A DNA stretch of 64,000 nt from the NCBI GenBank assembly GCA_027257055.1, contig JAPVLO010000182.1:2852001-2916000 (forward strand), read 5' to 3'. The DNA comes from Cephalopachus bancanus. Lineage: Eukaryota; Chordata; Mammalia; Primates; Tarsiidae. The notes beneath the pieces were generated by a model that searched no databases, was not told the origin of the DNA, and was given only the letters and a program-made list of their open reading frames with translations. The translations under genes and the position numbers were made by a program. Shown here piece after piece: positions 1 to 11,892 of this stretch; positions within the stretch are counted from its first letter, which is position 1; each line of letters begins with the position of its first letter.

Positions 1-439
1 TTCCTGAAGAATATCTTTCACAATAATGATTTAGTAGCACTACAAATTTTCTAGGTAGTTTTCTTCTCCATATAACTCAAAATTTTATTTTCATTTGATC
101 TCCATTCAAATGGCTCCTCAAATTTTGCTTCAGCCACCAATTTCTAGATTTGAACTTATACCAACTGGCTACCTCTTTTGGGCTTTTATTTTCACTTGGA
201 TAAATTCTTCTTTACATACATATTCTTAAGATTTTTTTTAACTGTGATATCTTCCACAGATAATCATGTTGGACTTTCATTTATAAATATATTTTCCTTT
301 CCATTAGTGACTTCTATCTTCCTGTGTAGCCCAAAGAGAAGTCTGGGCATGGACCTCAGCTTCTGGGAGTAATGTATCATATTTGATAGAAGTGCCTTTG
401 TTTGTGCTGGGTGCTGGTCATATCAAATCTTCAGAAAGG

Positions 440-1290
440 GTTGACCACACCTCATAGTTTTAGGGCAGAAGCTGGCCATGCCATAAACACCAACAATATG
501 ACTTAGGATGAGGGTTCTGGGCCACAAACTATCAGTTCACTTGGAGATTAAGCTCAATCTTATAGACAATCAATCAATCATCCTACATAATGAAGCCCCC
601 ATAAAAATTCTGGCTGTGTGCAGTGGCTCATGCCTATGAATCTCAGCACTTTGGGAGGCCAAGGTGAGAGGACTGCCCGAGCCCACGGGTTCGAGACTCG
701 CCTGCACAATTGGCAAGACCTCATCTCTACAATAAATCAAAAAACCAGCTAGGTGTGGTGGCACGTGCCTGTAGTTCCAGCTACTCGGAAAGCTGAGGTA
801 GAAGGATTACCTGAGCCCAGCAGGTCAAGGCTGCGGTGGCCGTGAGTGTGCCACTGCACTCCAGCCTGGGTGACAGACTGAGATGCCAACTCAAAAAAAA
901 ATTTTGTACACTGAAGCTCGAATAAGTTTACAAGATTGGCAATACTCTTTGTATTGTTACATACTGGTGCTGAGAGAAAACGTCTTGATTCCATGGGGAG
1001 AGGACACTGACAGACCCACACTTGGAACTTTCCTGGACTTCACCCTATGTACTTATTTTCTTGGCTGATTTTAATCTGTATCCTCGTAATCTGGCCCCCT
1101 GTAACCTGCAATTCTTTCATGAGTGTAACAGCTTACTGAGTTTTGTGAGTCTTAGCAAATTATCAAACCTGAGAGTGGTTTTGGGAAATCCTGTAAATTT
1201 GCAGGAGATGTCAGAAGAGAGACAAGTCATGTGAAGGACTGTGCCCTCAAACACTGCAGTTTGGTTAACTCTGAGTATCTCTCAAGATAA
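440..1290 (+). repeat. Degenerate ERVL-type LTR, interrupted by an Alu
   Basis: The stretch before the Alu ends in TAATGAAGCCCCCATAAAAA. The stretch after it has the TGAGTTTTGTGAG...AGCAAATTATCAAACC pattern of a known old class III LTR. Family name is from memory and uncertain; boundaries are approximate. No internal retroviral genes are visible. Confidence 0.5.
610..901 (+). mobile_element. Alu, dimeric, older copy
   Basis: Full-length 7SL-derived dimer. The left arm contains TTTGGGAGGCC, the mid A-rich linker reads ACAATAAATC, and the right arm ends in CTGGGTGACAGACTGAG followed by an A tail. It is inserted in the LTR at 440-1290. Confidence 0.93.
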
Positions 1291-2035
1291 AACCTAGTCT
1301 TAAATTGCAAGTTTTCATGAGATTTGAAATTACTCTTTTCATTTGTATCTTAATGTGTCATATTTAACTTGCTTTTGGATATACTATAAGTAATATAAGG
1401 TAATTGTTTGTTGTTTTTGCTATCTTTGTTTTTTGTATTTTGTCCCTCAACACATCCCTGGTTCTTGAAAAGAAAAGGCAAATGACAGCAAAACTAGTAA
1501 TTTTGGCTTAGATATACTAAGCAATAGCTTAAATTATATAGATTATCTTATTTAATTTGCATACCAATTTATGAGGTACTTGCTATTAAACACTGTTGTC
1601 TACCTAATTATAAAAACACTAAGTTACAAAGAGAAAAGTTAAATAATTTGCTCAGTGTTATACAGCTATCAATAGAGAGGTTAGATACAAACAAATGCAT
1701 TTTGACTTCTTAAACATTTTGCATATAAGAGATGAATTTTATTTCAGAGTATGTCTCTACTTACTGTGCAGATACTGATAACAGTATCTCTTCCTCCTTG
1801 TTCCTTAGTACTAGAGTCCTCAAGTTTTAGCTAGGCACATGCTCCTGCTAAATGAAAACTACTTATCAGCTGTCTTATTGAAACTACCCTGGAGAATTCT
1901 TCCATCTGATCAGAAATTAACTTCTATCTTGCTTAAGCCAGAGGCTCTTATTAGTATTTTAGTGATAATTTAAAAGAAAGAAACAATAAAGTAACAGATT
2001 TCCTCCTCCAATTAGGATATTTAAATAAATCATGT
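1291..2035. other. No gene seen; AT-rich intron with a MIR relic
   Basis: Outside the MIR-like piece at 1535-1720, I see no exon-like open frame or repeat I can name. Confidence 0.6.
1535..1720 (-). repeat. MIR relic
   Basis: It follows the inverted MIR order: ATTATCTTATTTAAT, then ATGAGGTACT, then AAGTTAAATAATTTGCTCA and a TACAGCTA block. It is highly diverged. Confidence 0.55.
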
Positions 2036-2143
2036 TTGGAAGGCTGAGACAGAATGATCTCCTGAGTCCAGCAGGACATGAGCGTGCCACTGCACTCCAG
2101 CCTGGGCGACAGAGTGAAACTTCAACTCAAAAAAAAAAAAAAA
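2036..2143 (+). mobile_element. Alu right-arm fragment (5' truncated)
   Basis: It begins inside the right arm (GGAAGGCTGAG) and runs through GCACTCCAGCCTGGGCGACAGAG to an A-rich tail. Confidence 0.85.
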
Positions 2144-2250
2144 AAAGAAAGAAAGAAGAATGCTCACTATCACAGCTTCTATTTGACTGTACTGGCAGTC
2201 TTAACCAGCAAAATAAAAAAACAAAAATAAAAATAAGAAAAAGGAAGTTT

Positions 2251-2538
2251 GGCCAGGCTCAGTGGCTCAGCCTGTAATCCCGTGCCTTTGGGAGGCTGAG
2301 GTGAGTGAATTGCCTGAGCCCTTGGGTTCGAGACCTGCCTGGGCAACTTGGCGAGACCTCATCTCTACAATAAATCAAAAATCAGCTGGGCATGGTAGCG
2401 CGCGCCTGTAGTTCCAGCTACTTGGAAGGCTGAGGCGGAAGGATCGCCGGAGCCCAGTAGGTCAAGGCTGTGGTGGCCAGGAGCGGCCACTGCACTCCAG
2501 TCCGGGCGGCAGAGTGAGACTCCAACTCAAAAAAAAAA
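2251..2538 (+). mobile_element. Alu, young-lineage dimer with 15-bp target duplication
   Basis: Complete dimer with the lineage-specific TGGCTCAGCC box A, GGGTTCGAGACC box B and CCAACTCAAAA end. It is flanked by perfect direct repeats AGAAAAAGGAAGTTT at 2236-2250 and 2539-2553, so this is a clean target-primed insertion. Confidence 0.95.
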
Positions 2539-2553
2539 AGAAAAAGGAAGTTT

Positions 2554-3984
2554 AAAGACAAAAGCTGTCTTTTGTCATAGACAATATAATTTCTACATAG
2601 AAAGTCCAAAGAATCTAAAAATTACTCTAAATAAGAGTACAGCAAGGAATGGGAGGAAACCACCTAACAGCAGCAGGAACTCAGCAAATGTTAATTTCCT
2701 TCCCTTCCTATCTTTCTAAACTCCATCCTGTCAAACTTCTGTTGATACATTCTTTCTTCTATGGTAATACCATTGTCTACATCAGCTTTCATTCATTCAC
2801 ACCCATTACTTCCTTGCTAAGATTTCCAGGTCACGTTCTTCTGATTCATATCTAAGAATATGAGCACCTTTAAAGACTTTGGCAGATAACTATTCTCAAC
2901 CTTCAAAAGTGAATTTTACATTGACTCTAATCTCCAAATTCCAAGAATAACTCACCACTGCCCCATTTACTAACTAAAACAACATGCTGAATGAAGCAAC
3001 AATGTAACACACACTATCTTTTAAAAGCTAATTGACAATGGCCTATGAAGTTACTTTAATGACAAAGTAAAGTTATTAAACCTTCTTAAGTATCCTATAG
3101 TTGAATAATATTCAAAAGACAATTCAGAGAATCCAGGAAAATACCCAAAAAATAGTTGAAGGCATATATAAATAGTTATGCACAATACAGTCCAAGAATG
3201 GTTGTGAAATGACTACAGGATAGTCAGCAACTGGTACAGAAAATACTGAAACAACAGCATTTTGAATATAGCTTAGCGGCAAGTGCAGAAGGAATTTAAG
3301 AACTTCCAAAAAGAAATGCCACACCTTTAGGGTCATGAAGGAAGATCTTACCCTTAGAAGTAACCGAGAAGTAAAAATGGTGCTATTTTAAGGGAGATGT
3401 TCATAAATACAGTCTAAGATGATTCTCAATAGCAAATAAATGTACTCTATTTGTACAGAATAACATTGTCATACAAGTGACAAAGAACTTTCTGAAGTTA
3501 CCATTTTATGCCACTCATGTACTTTCCAGTGCACTGACTACAGTTAAAAACCAGACAGAACAAACTGTATCACATTTGGGCTCCCCATTCCATAAGAGTA
3601 ATCCCATTCTTAAGACAAGTTAATTAAAAAGCCCAACTGTTTCTCAATACACATAACTGGCCAGCCATATGAAAGAGACTAAAAAAGATTCAAAGACAAG
3701 CACTGAGAAATCCAATTACTTTATCATGTAGCTCCTACAAAATACTACTGTTTTAGTGCTTGCTCCCATTTAATAAAGCAGCCCATGGACCATCAGCACA
3801 AACGCACTATCTAGATCTTAAAATTTAGTTAGGTATAGGTCATTTATTTGGCTATTAAAAGATTTTGTTTACACAGAGAGCTGTTATAGGTTATCTAACT
3901 AGGGTTTTAATAGAATTTCAGTTTGCATTTATGGTAATTTCAGGTTAAATAAATGGTTATCAGTCATCCAAGTAATTTCAGCTT
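2554..3984. other. No gene seen; mostly unique intron sequence
   Basis: AT-rich, without recognisable repeats except very weak similarity. No open frame with splice-like borders or family resemblance was found. Confidence 0.6.
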
Positions 3985-4120
3985 AACCTAATAACAATCA
4001 ACAAACATTTACCAAATGCGAGGGGTAATGAACCAGGTGCAGGGGATACAAAGAAACATCAGACATATCATTTGCCCACAGGAGTTCACAATCTATGAAT
4101 AAGTAAAAAAATAAAAATTT
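3985..4120 (-). repeat. L2 3'-end relic
   Basis: It has the inverted L2 tail pattern: CAACAAACATTTACC, then GGTGCAGGGGATACAAAGA, then CCCACAGGAGTTCACAATCTA. It is diverged. Confidence 0.5.
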
Positions 4121-4351
4121 TTTAAAAGTACAAAATGGGTGAATCACAACAGAAGTAGTAAATACCAGGGCCTGTTATAGAAATGCAAGATATATAGAGA
4201 AAAGAATAGCCATTTACTAACTATACAAGTTTATCACTTGAAAGCAGATTTATACAGGGAAACAACAGAAAGAAATAAACTATCTTCAAATGGAAATTAA
4301 AACAACAGGTAGGAGTTTGCCAGGTGGATCAAGAAAATAAGAATATACACT

Positions 4352-4619
4352 CCTGTAATCCCAGCACTTTGGGAGGCCGAGGTGAGTGGATTGTCTGAGT
4401 CTGCGAGTTCGACACCAGCCCAGGCAACTTGGCAAGACCTCAGCTCTACAATAAAATTTTTTTAATTGCCAGGAATGGTAGTACACACCTGTAGTTCTGG
4501 CTACTTGGAAGACTGAGGCAGAAGGATTGCTGGAGCCCAGCAGGTGGACGCTGGGAGGGCCATGCGTGTGCCCCTGCATCCCGCCTGGGCCAAGGAGTGA
4601 GACTCTACCTCAAAAAAAA
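4352..4619 (+). mobile_element. Alu, 5' end shortened, with target duplication
   Basis: It starts at CTGTAATCCCAGC, lacking about the first 20 bases. It is flanked by similar repeats AAGAATATACACTC (before) and AAGAACATACATTC (after), so the short 5' truncation occurred at insertion. Confidence 0.9.
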
Positions 4620-5430
4620 AGAACATACATTCTAGGCATATAAAGCAGATTATACAAAGACCGGAAGTGACACAACATGCTGCCCAGCAACCACTCTGGC
4701 AGGGTCACCAAAGTGCAGTGTGCAGTGTGGGGAGGCTGCAGTAGAGGAGGGAAGGCCAACCACGTCCAGGAAGCCAGAGAAGACAACAGCTCAACCACGA
4801 GGGGAGCTTGCATTGCTTCCTAAGACCAAAGCAAGCCACCAAGGACTTCCGCTGGAAAGTGGCACCACCGGACTTAAGTCCTGAAGAGAACACCTCCTGG
4901 GGACTGACTTGGGGATAAGAGGGCAGCCGAAAGGGAGACACACAAGGCTGGAACCAGGAAGAGGATTCAAAAGGGCAAAGCAGCCCACGGGCAGAAACAG
5001 GCGAGGGCCCAGCAAGACGCGTCGGAAGCAGACACGGAGAGGAAGGACCAGCTACGAGAGACCTGGGAAAGGTTGAAGCAGCAAGTGTGGGCAAGAGAAC
5101 AAACAAGAGAGGGAAACGGAGTCAACAACCACACATCTTCAACTGTACTGACTGGATAGAAAGGTGCACCATGAACTGAATTGAGAAGAAAGAAAGAAAA
5201 GGTATTTGGGAGAAAGAAAGAGATGAATCAGTACAATTTTAGACATTTAATTTTAAAAAGTCAACAAAGCACACAGGTTCAACTGTGTGAGAGGCAGATT
5301 GGGAAATCATCAGTCTATAGGAAGTATAAATTCTATGGTATGTGAGTTATCTCAATAGAGCTTTTTTAAAGCAGAAGCAGCTTTATTAATATCAGTAGGT
5401 AACTTTCAGAGACGGGATAAATAGGGTCAT
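4620..5430. other. No gene recognised; moderately GC-rich unique block
   Basis: Purine-rich on the + strand. A 133-codon minus frame (4705-5106) is low-complexity Ser/Leu/Pro-rich with no recognisable domain, and I do not call it a gene. Confidence 0.5.
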
Positions 5431-5930
5431 TTTACATTAATGAGGTCAATACTTCACGAGACTACATGAAGAAAATATAACAATAATAAACATTATACAC
5501 CTAGTGAAATTTCAAAATACATACAGCAGAAAGTGACAGAAATCTTCGAAAGATGTAAACAACAGAGTAGGTGATTTCAACATCCTTCAATCAATAACTG
5601 ATAAAAGAGGAAGAAAAATCAGTTAGCACATAAAAGACTTGAACAACACTATCAACCAACTTTACATAGTTGTCTTTTACAGAACACTACCCAACAACAC
5701 AAATCAAATGAAACATGGACCAATGAAGACCGTTTCTAGGCCGTATAATGAGTCTCAACAATATGAAAGGGATCCAAACCATACCTAGTATGTTCTTGGC
5801 TACTGTGGAATTAAAGTAGAAATCAGTAACACAAAGCTATCTGGATAATCTCCAAATATTTGGAAACTAACACACTTCTTAATAATCATGGATCAAAGAA
5901 GAAATCAAAAGTAAAATTAGATGACTGGTG

Positions 5931-6040
5931 ATGGTTGCATATAACTATGAACATACTCCAAATTACTGAATTGTACACTTTAAATGTGTTACTTATCATG
6001 GTATATGAATATTTTAATAAAGCTGTCTTTTAAAATGTGA
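5931..6040 (+). mobile_element. Short L1 3'-tail insertion nested in the older L1
   Basis: It contains AATTGTACACTTTAAATGTGTTA and ends with an AATAAAG-like tail. It interrupts L1 ORF2 text that resumes at 6041 and is bounded by AAAATTAG before and GAAATTAG after. This is a dead-on-arrival 5'-truncated copy. Confidence 0.6.
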
Positions 6041-6538
6041 AATTAGAAAAGGCCTTGAACTGAAAGAAAATGAAAACATCAAAATTTGCAGATGAAGCAA
6101 AGTAATCCTTAGACAGAAATTCATAACACTAAATGCTATATGAAGAAGAAAAGTTAGATAGAGTTACAGCATTTACTAATCTATATTAAAGGAAAAAAGA
6201 TCTTACATCAAGAACCTCAAGTTCTAACTTAAGAAAATAGAAAAAAGAGAAAATTAAACTCAAAGTTAGCAGAAGAAAGGAAAAATAAAGATAAAAGCAA
6301 AATAGAAAAAAAACCCCACAAAACAGAAGAATAGAGAAAAGCTAATGAAACCAAAAGCTAGTTCTTTGAGATCAATAAAATTGATAAATTTCTGATAACA
6401 GTGGTAAGAGAAGAGGAAAAAAAGAGAAGATACAAATTACTGACATCAGGAATGAGAGAACTGGCATAACTACAATCCAATAAATATTGAAATAACAGTA
6501 AAAAATTATTAACAACTTTATATCAAAAATTCAGTAAA

Positions 6539-6836
6539 GCCGGGCTCGGTGGCTCAGCCTGTAATCCCGCGCCTTTGGGAGGCTGAGGTGGGTGGATTGC
6601 CTGAGCCCGTGGGTTCGAGAGCCGCCTGGGCAGCGAGACCTCCTCTCTACAATAAATCAAAAAAAATCAGCCAGGCGTGGTAGCGCATGCCTGTAATTCT
6701 AGCTCCTTGGAAGGCTGAGGCGGAGGAACCGCCGGAGCCCAGCAGGTCGAGGCTGCGGGGGCCGGGAGCGGCCGCTGCACTCCAGTCTGGGCGACAGAGT
6801 GAGACTCCGACTCAAAAAAAAAAAGAAAAAAAAAAA
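6539..6836 (+). mobile_element. Alu, youngest type, 5-bp deletion subfamily, 13-bp target duplication
   Basis: It starts GCCGGGCTCGG and carries the shortened linker GGGCAGCGAGACC (ACTTG missing). It is flanked by perfect AAAAATTCAGTAA at 6525-6537 and 6837-6849. It is inserted within old L1 sequence. Confidence 0.96.
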
Positions 6837-6957
6837 AAAAATTCAGTAATTTACATTTCTTGTTTAAAAAAACTACTCAAGTGAACTCAAGAACTAGAAC
6901 ACATTAACAACCCGTATCTATTAAAGAAACTGAAATGTAGTTAAAAACTCTTCCAAG

Positions 6958-7091
6958 GGCCAGGTGCAGAGGCTCTCACCTACAATCCCAGCACTTTGGG
7001 GGAGGTTGATGCAGGAGGATCATTTGAGCCCAGGATTTCAAGACCAGCCTAGGCAACATGGCGAGACCTCACCTTTGCAAAAAAAAAAATT
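6958..7091 (+). mobile_element. Free left Alu monomer (FLAM-like)
   Basis: A single left-arm unit, from GGGCCAGGTGCAGAGGCTC to an A-run, without its own right arm. It lies directly before another Alu. Confidence 0.8.
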
Positions 7092-7092
7092 A

Positions 7093-7382
7093 GGGCAGGC
7101 GTGGTGGCTCATGTCTCTAATTCCAGCACTTAGGAAGTCCGAGCAGGAGAATCACTTGAGACCAGGAGTTCAAGACCAGACTGGACAACATAGCAAGACC
7201 TCATCTCTACAAAAAATTTTAAAAACTAGCCAGGTGTGGTGGCATGCAACTGTAGTCCCAGCTACTCAGGAGGCTGAGACAGAAGAGTCACCTGAACCTA
7301 GGAGGTCAAGTCTGTGGTGAGCCATGAGTGTGCCACTGTACTCCAGCATAGGTGGCAGAGTGAGACTCCAACTCAAAAAAAA
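7093..7382 (+). mobile_element. Alu dimer, older copy
   Basis: Two arms with mid linker AAAAAATTTTAAAAACTAGCC, ending GAGTGAGACTCCAACTCAAAA. Divergence and the AGGAGTTCAAGACC box B make it an old J-like copy. Confidence 0.9.
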
Positions 7383-8002
7383 TCCCAAAAACATTTAAAA
7401 ATCAAACAATGTTTTCCTTCCTTTCCCACTAAAAAAAAAAAAAAAAAAAAAAAACCCAAGCCATGTAACTCACTATATTAACACTTAAAAAGAATGACCC
7501 TGTGATTACCTCAATAAATGCCGAAAAAGTATCAGACAAAATACAATATTCACTCCTGATAAACACTCATAGAAAATTAGGAATACAAGGGCATTTCCTA
7601 ATCTGACACAGGACAACTATCAAAAACCTACAGCAAATATCATACTCAATAGTGAAAGACTGTATGGTTCTCTACTAAGATCAAGACTCACTCTCACCAC
7701 TTACATTCAACAATATATTAGAGGTTCTAGCCAGTGCAATAGGACAAGAAAAAAAATAAAAGGCCTGCAGATTAGAAAAGAAATAAAAGTGTATTTATTC
7801 ACAGACAACATGATTATGTAAAAGATCCTGTGGAATCTACAAAAAAAGCCATGAAATATAATAAGTCAGTTTTGCAAGACTGCTGAATATGGGACCAATA
7901 TTCACAAATCAGATTTATTTCTATATACTAGCAAAGAACAAACAAAAAGCAAAGTTTTTAAATTATCATTTACAATAGCATTAAAAAACACAAATTAATT
8001 GA

Positions 8003-8120
8003 AGGCTGAGGTTGAAGGATTGCCTAAGCCCAGCAGGTTGAGGCTGCGGTGGCCATGAGCATGCCCCTGCACTCCAGCCTGGGTAACAAGAGTGAGATTC
8101 CAACTCAGAAAGAAAAAAAA
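8003..8120 (+). mobile_element. Alu right-arm fragment
   Basis: It runs from GAAGGCTGAGG to the A tail, inserted in L1 ORF2 text at 8002/8121. Truncation at the 5' side left only the last 100 or so bases. Confidence 0.82.
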
Positions 8121-8651
8121 AATTACTTTAGGAACAAATTTGCAAAAGATGTGCAAGACCTGTACACTAAAAACTACAAAACACTGCTAAAAGAAATCAC
8201 AGAAAATCCAAATCCAAATAAGTAAAAAGATATACCACATTCTTCAGAAGACTCAATAAGATGTCTACTCTCCCCAAATGATCTACAGATTCAATATAAT
8301 ACCTTACAAAAGTCTCAGCAGGATTTTTTAGAAAATATGAAAAGATCATTTTAAATTTACAGAGAAATGCAAAAGACCTAGAATAGTCAAACAACTCTGC
8401 AAGAGAAACAAAATGGAAGGCTTATTATAAAGTTACAGTAATCAAGACAGTATAGTATTGACATAAAAATGCATAATCAAATAACAGAACAAGGAGTCCA
8501 AAAGCAGATTCACAGCCACCTGATTTTCAACAAAGGTACAAAGGTGATTCAATAGAAAAAGTATCCTTTTGCACAAATGGTATTGAAACAACTGAATATC
8601 CACAGAATATAATACTATGCACAATACACAAAGGAAACTGGCCTTTTTTAA

Positions 8652-8810
8652 AAATTTTTTTTAAGTTGGAGTCTCACTCTGTCACCCATGATGGAGTGCA
8701 GTGGCACGCACACAGTCACTGCAACCTCAACCTGTTGGGCTCATGCGATCCCTCCACCTCAGCCTTTCAAGTTGTCAGAACTACAGGTGTGCGCTACCAT
8801 GCCCAGCTAA
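8652..8810 (-). mobile_element. Alu right-arm fragment
   Basis: On the + strand it starts with a T-run and GTTGGAGTCTCACTCTGTC, and stops at CATGCCCAGCTAA, about one monomer long. Confidence 0.82.
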
Positions 8811-9599
8811 GAAACTGACTTCTTAACGATTGTATTCTGTTCTAAAAACCAAAAACCAAACAAAATAAAAAGTCACACTGAAAAAGAATGGATCTAATCT
8901 GGGATTCACAGTGCTAAGATTCCCTGATGGTAACAATGAAAACCCTTAAGATATCATCTTTATTTCAAAAATCTAATGACAATCTTATATTTGTTTAGGC
9001 TGTATTCCACAGACCAATTTATAAATATTAGTCAACTCTGCTTCTAGGAACTCTATGGTCAGAGAAACTTGAAACTTGAAACCTATGTGATCTGGAATAA
9101 GCAACTCCTCAAGCTGTAAAATTTAATAATACATAATATAAAGCTGAATGTCAAATGCCTTGACTACTGAAGAGTCTCTATCCTGTACTTAATAAGACAG
9201 TTACACTGTGGGGCAAGGGCATATTCTCCATCATCTTTAAACTTCTAGCATTTAGCAAGTAATGGTTACTGAAATAATCTGTATCAGCTCTCCTTCCTAT
9301 CTCCTTAGGTTAGGAATGTACTAATACTGGCAATACCTTCTTTAATGCTCTTACGACTCTCTGATAGCTGTGTATACCTTTTGTCAATTAAAATGAAAGC
9401 AATTACTATCCTCTCCTCTAAACAAGGGAGTTCAGACTCCTAACAGGCAAGCAATTTCCATTTAAACTATGAGCCCGGGCCTCCCTTATCTGCCCTCATT
9501 TTCTGCCATCTGAAAACAATACCCTACGCTCTAGCTTCTGATCATCCCTTAAACATAATGTGTTTCATATTAATTACATGGTAACCCCACCCCTTTATT
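8811..9599. other. No gene seen; unique intron
   Basis: No repeat family or exon recognised in this AT-rich stretch. Confidence 0.6.
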
Positions 9600-9672
9600 T
9601 TATATGTATATATAAAATAAACTTAATATATAATGTTATATATTATAAGTGTATACACACACATATATATAT
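9600..9672. repeat. AT-rich simple sequence (TATA/CA mixed)
   Basis: Runs of TATATGTATATATA, TATATATTATA and ACACACACATATATATATA, just before the T-run of an Alu. Confidence 0.8.
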
Positions 9673-9946
9673 ATTTTTTTTAGTCAGGGTCTCACTCTGT
9701 CATATAGGCTGGAGAGCAGTGGCAGGATTACAGCTCACTGCAGCCTCAACCTCCTGGGCCCAGGTGATACTTCCACCTCAGCCTCCCAAATAGCTGAGAC
9801 TATAGGCATGAGCCACCACGACTAGATTTTTTAAATTTTTTGTACAGACAAAGTCTCACTATGTTGCCCAGGCTGGTCCTGATGTCTTGGGCTCAAGCAA
9901 TCTTCCCCAGTCTCCCAAAATGATGGAATTACAGCCATGCCTAGCC
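9673..9946 (-). mobile_element. Alu dimer, old (J-like)
   Basis: A T-run, then GTCAGGGTCTCACTCTGTC and both arms to CCATGCCTAGCC. It is strongly diverged. Confidence 0.88.
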
Positions 9947-10392
9947 TATATATTTCTTATTTCCATGTTTACTAGTATTCTGTGAGCCTCTTCAGTTCGC
10001 AGAGCTTAGGGCATTTATCTTATTCTTTTATATCCCCACTATTTGAAACGGTACTCAATAATGATAAATTTAATGAATAAATGCATGAAAGATCATATGG
10101 AGAAACATATGAAAAAACACACGATCACATGAAGATCTTCTCATCATATGTCTCAAAGCTTATATTATTCTAGGTTGGTCATTTATGTTGAATATACCAT
10201 TTCATCCCCTATAATAAATATAGTGCTGTATAATTTTGTTTCCTTCCTGACTGTTCTAATTGTTGTTTATCTCATTTTTCTTTTTAATCAAATTTTTACC
10301 ATTTATTTTGAAAGGGAAAAACAATGTTTTGTCAACTCACTTCTCTTCTCTTCAGCTTCCCTATAGCCTGAGATTAAAACCTAAGTATAAAT
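9947..10392. other. No gene seen; unique intron
   Basis: AT-rich. Two overlapping short frames lack any family resemblance. Confidence 0.55.
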
Positions 10393-10661
10393 TGAGTGCA
10401 GTGGTTCACGCCTGTAATCCCAGCACTTTGGGGGGCCAACACGGGAGGACTGCTTGAGCCTAAGAGTTCATGACCAGCCTAGGCAACATAGCAAAACCTT
10501 GTATCTACAAAAAAGTCAAAATATAGCCAGGTGATGTGGTGCACACCTGTAGTCCCAGCTACTCGGGAGGCTGAGGTGGAAGGATCATCTGAGCCCAGGA
10601 GATAATGGCTGTTTCCAGCCTGGGCAACAGAGTTAAAGACTCTGACTTACAAAAAAAAATT
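10393..10661 (+). mobile_element. Alu dimer, old
   Basis: AGTGCAGTGGTTCACGCCTG to GCAACAGAGTTAAAGACTC and an A tail. The right arm has an internal deletion before CCAGCCTGGGC. Confidence 0.88.
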
Positions 10662-11214
10662 TTAAAACACTATGTATGGATAATTCAGATACAGAGAACT
10701 GAACCATATTTATGAAAATCCATTATAAAACAAACCTTATAAGACCTCTAAATTGTTTTGTTGCAGTTTAAAACACACAATAAAAAAATACTAAAAGATC
10801 ACTACCCCAGTATAAAGGTTCTAAATGAAAGTTCCTGTGATGAATAAGAGACGTATAAAGGCATAAAATCCAAAGGAAAAAGAAGAACCTATCATGCACA
10901 CAGCAACTCCTTTCTTTTAGCTTCAATGTCTTATGACATTTTGTTAAATTTTTTTGTGTTAGGCGGTGATTTGGCATTTTAAATAGTCATTTTGATTGAC
11001 ATCTTGAAGCATAAAGAATAGAAGCTGAAGTGGATTTCTGATCACTGTAAAGATCCTCTCCCCCAATGTATTTTCATCAAAAGTTGCCATTAAAAGAGAA
11101 GCCAGAGACAGCACTGACATACCAGATTGTTACAAGAAATCATCAGTTCAAAACTTTAGTCATTACAGGTTATCTGTCAAGACATGAAGAGAACTTATTT
11201 TAAATATTATTTTT
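10662..11214. other. No gene seen; unique intron
   Basis: Nothing recognised. Confidence 0.55.
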
Positions 11215-11487
11215 GGCCAGGCGCAGTGGCTCATGCCTGCAATTCCAAAATATTGGGAGGCCAAGGTGGGAGAACTGCTTGAGCTCAGGAGTTTGAGACC
11301 AGCCTAGGCAACATAATGAGACCTGGTCACAAAAAACAAAAAATAAGTCGGGTGTGGTGGCACATGCCTGCAGTCCAGTTACTTGGGAGGCTGAGGCGGA
11401 AAGATCATCTGAACCCAGAAAGTCAGGGCTGCCATGAGCTGTGATCGTGCTACTCCAGCCTGGGAGATAGAGTGAAACCTCCAACTC
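11215..11487 (+). mobile_element. Alu dimer, old
   Basis: GGCCAGGCGCAGTGGCTCATGCC to GAAACCTCCAACTCAAA. Its tail has turned into a (TA)n run. Confidence 0.9.
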
Positions 11488-11520
11488 AAATATATATATA
11501 TATATATTTATATATATTAT
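11488..11520. repeat. (TA)n microsatellite in an Alu tail
   Basis: About 30 bases of alternating TA following the Alu 3' end. Confidence 0.85.
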
Positions 11521-11892
11521 GCTTGATACATATTATACACTATGTACATGTTCTTAAAGAGTTTTGTAAATTATTTTAAATTATTATTATTGTGGAATAA
11601 AACATTACCCACTCAATCTTTAGTGTAGCTGCTGGTTCAAATCGCTATTAGCACTGTAAGCATCTTTACCAAGCCCCCTTAAGGCAGGAAGAATCCAAAA
11701 ACAAAATTGTTATAGCTATCTCTTCTCGTTACAGGGCATGTCTCCAACCTCTGCCGTCCCTTCTCTGGCTTTGACCCCTCCTCTTCATGTGTCTCGACAT
11801 TGTCTCGTTGGTTTACATCCTCCTCCTCTGTCTAGCCTCCCCAAACTGACAGCTTGTTTCTGTAGTATCTCTCAGACTGCCTCTAAATGCAC
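11521..11892. other. No gene seen; unique intron, part pyrimidine-rich
   Basis: The 11720-11870 part is CT-rich, without open frame or repeat identity that I can name. Confidence 0.5.

Larger units (their letters stand above)
5430..8645 (+). mobile_element. Old L1 (L1M-type) body, ORF2 region, broken by later insertions
   Basis: Decayed ORF2 DNA can be followed in order: the endonuclease-side phrase ACTTGAACAACACTATCAACCAAC, the CCAAATATTTGGAAACTAA block, a reverse-transcriptase stretch (TTAGAGGTTCTAGCCAGTGCAATA) and the CAAAACACTGCTAAAAGAAATC stretch. Stops and frameshifts occur throughout, so no protein is made. It is interrupted by an L1 tail at 5931, Alus at 6539, 6958 and 7093, and an Alu right arm at 8003. 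Confidence 0.85.

Noticed and set aside
4705..5106. 133-codon minus frame
   Set aside because: Ser/Leu/Pro-rich without domain, overlapping another frame (4791-5015); no splice or promoter context.
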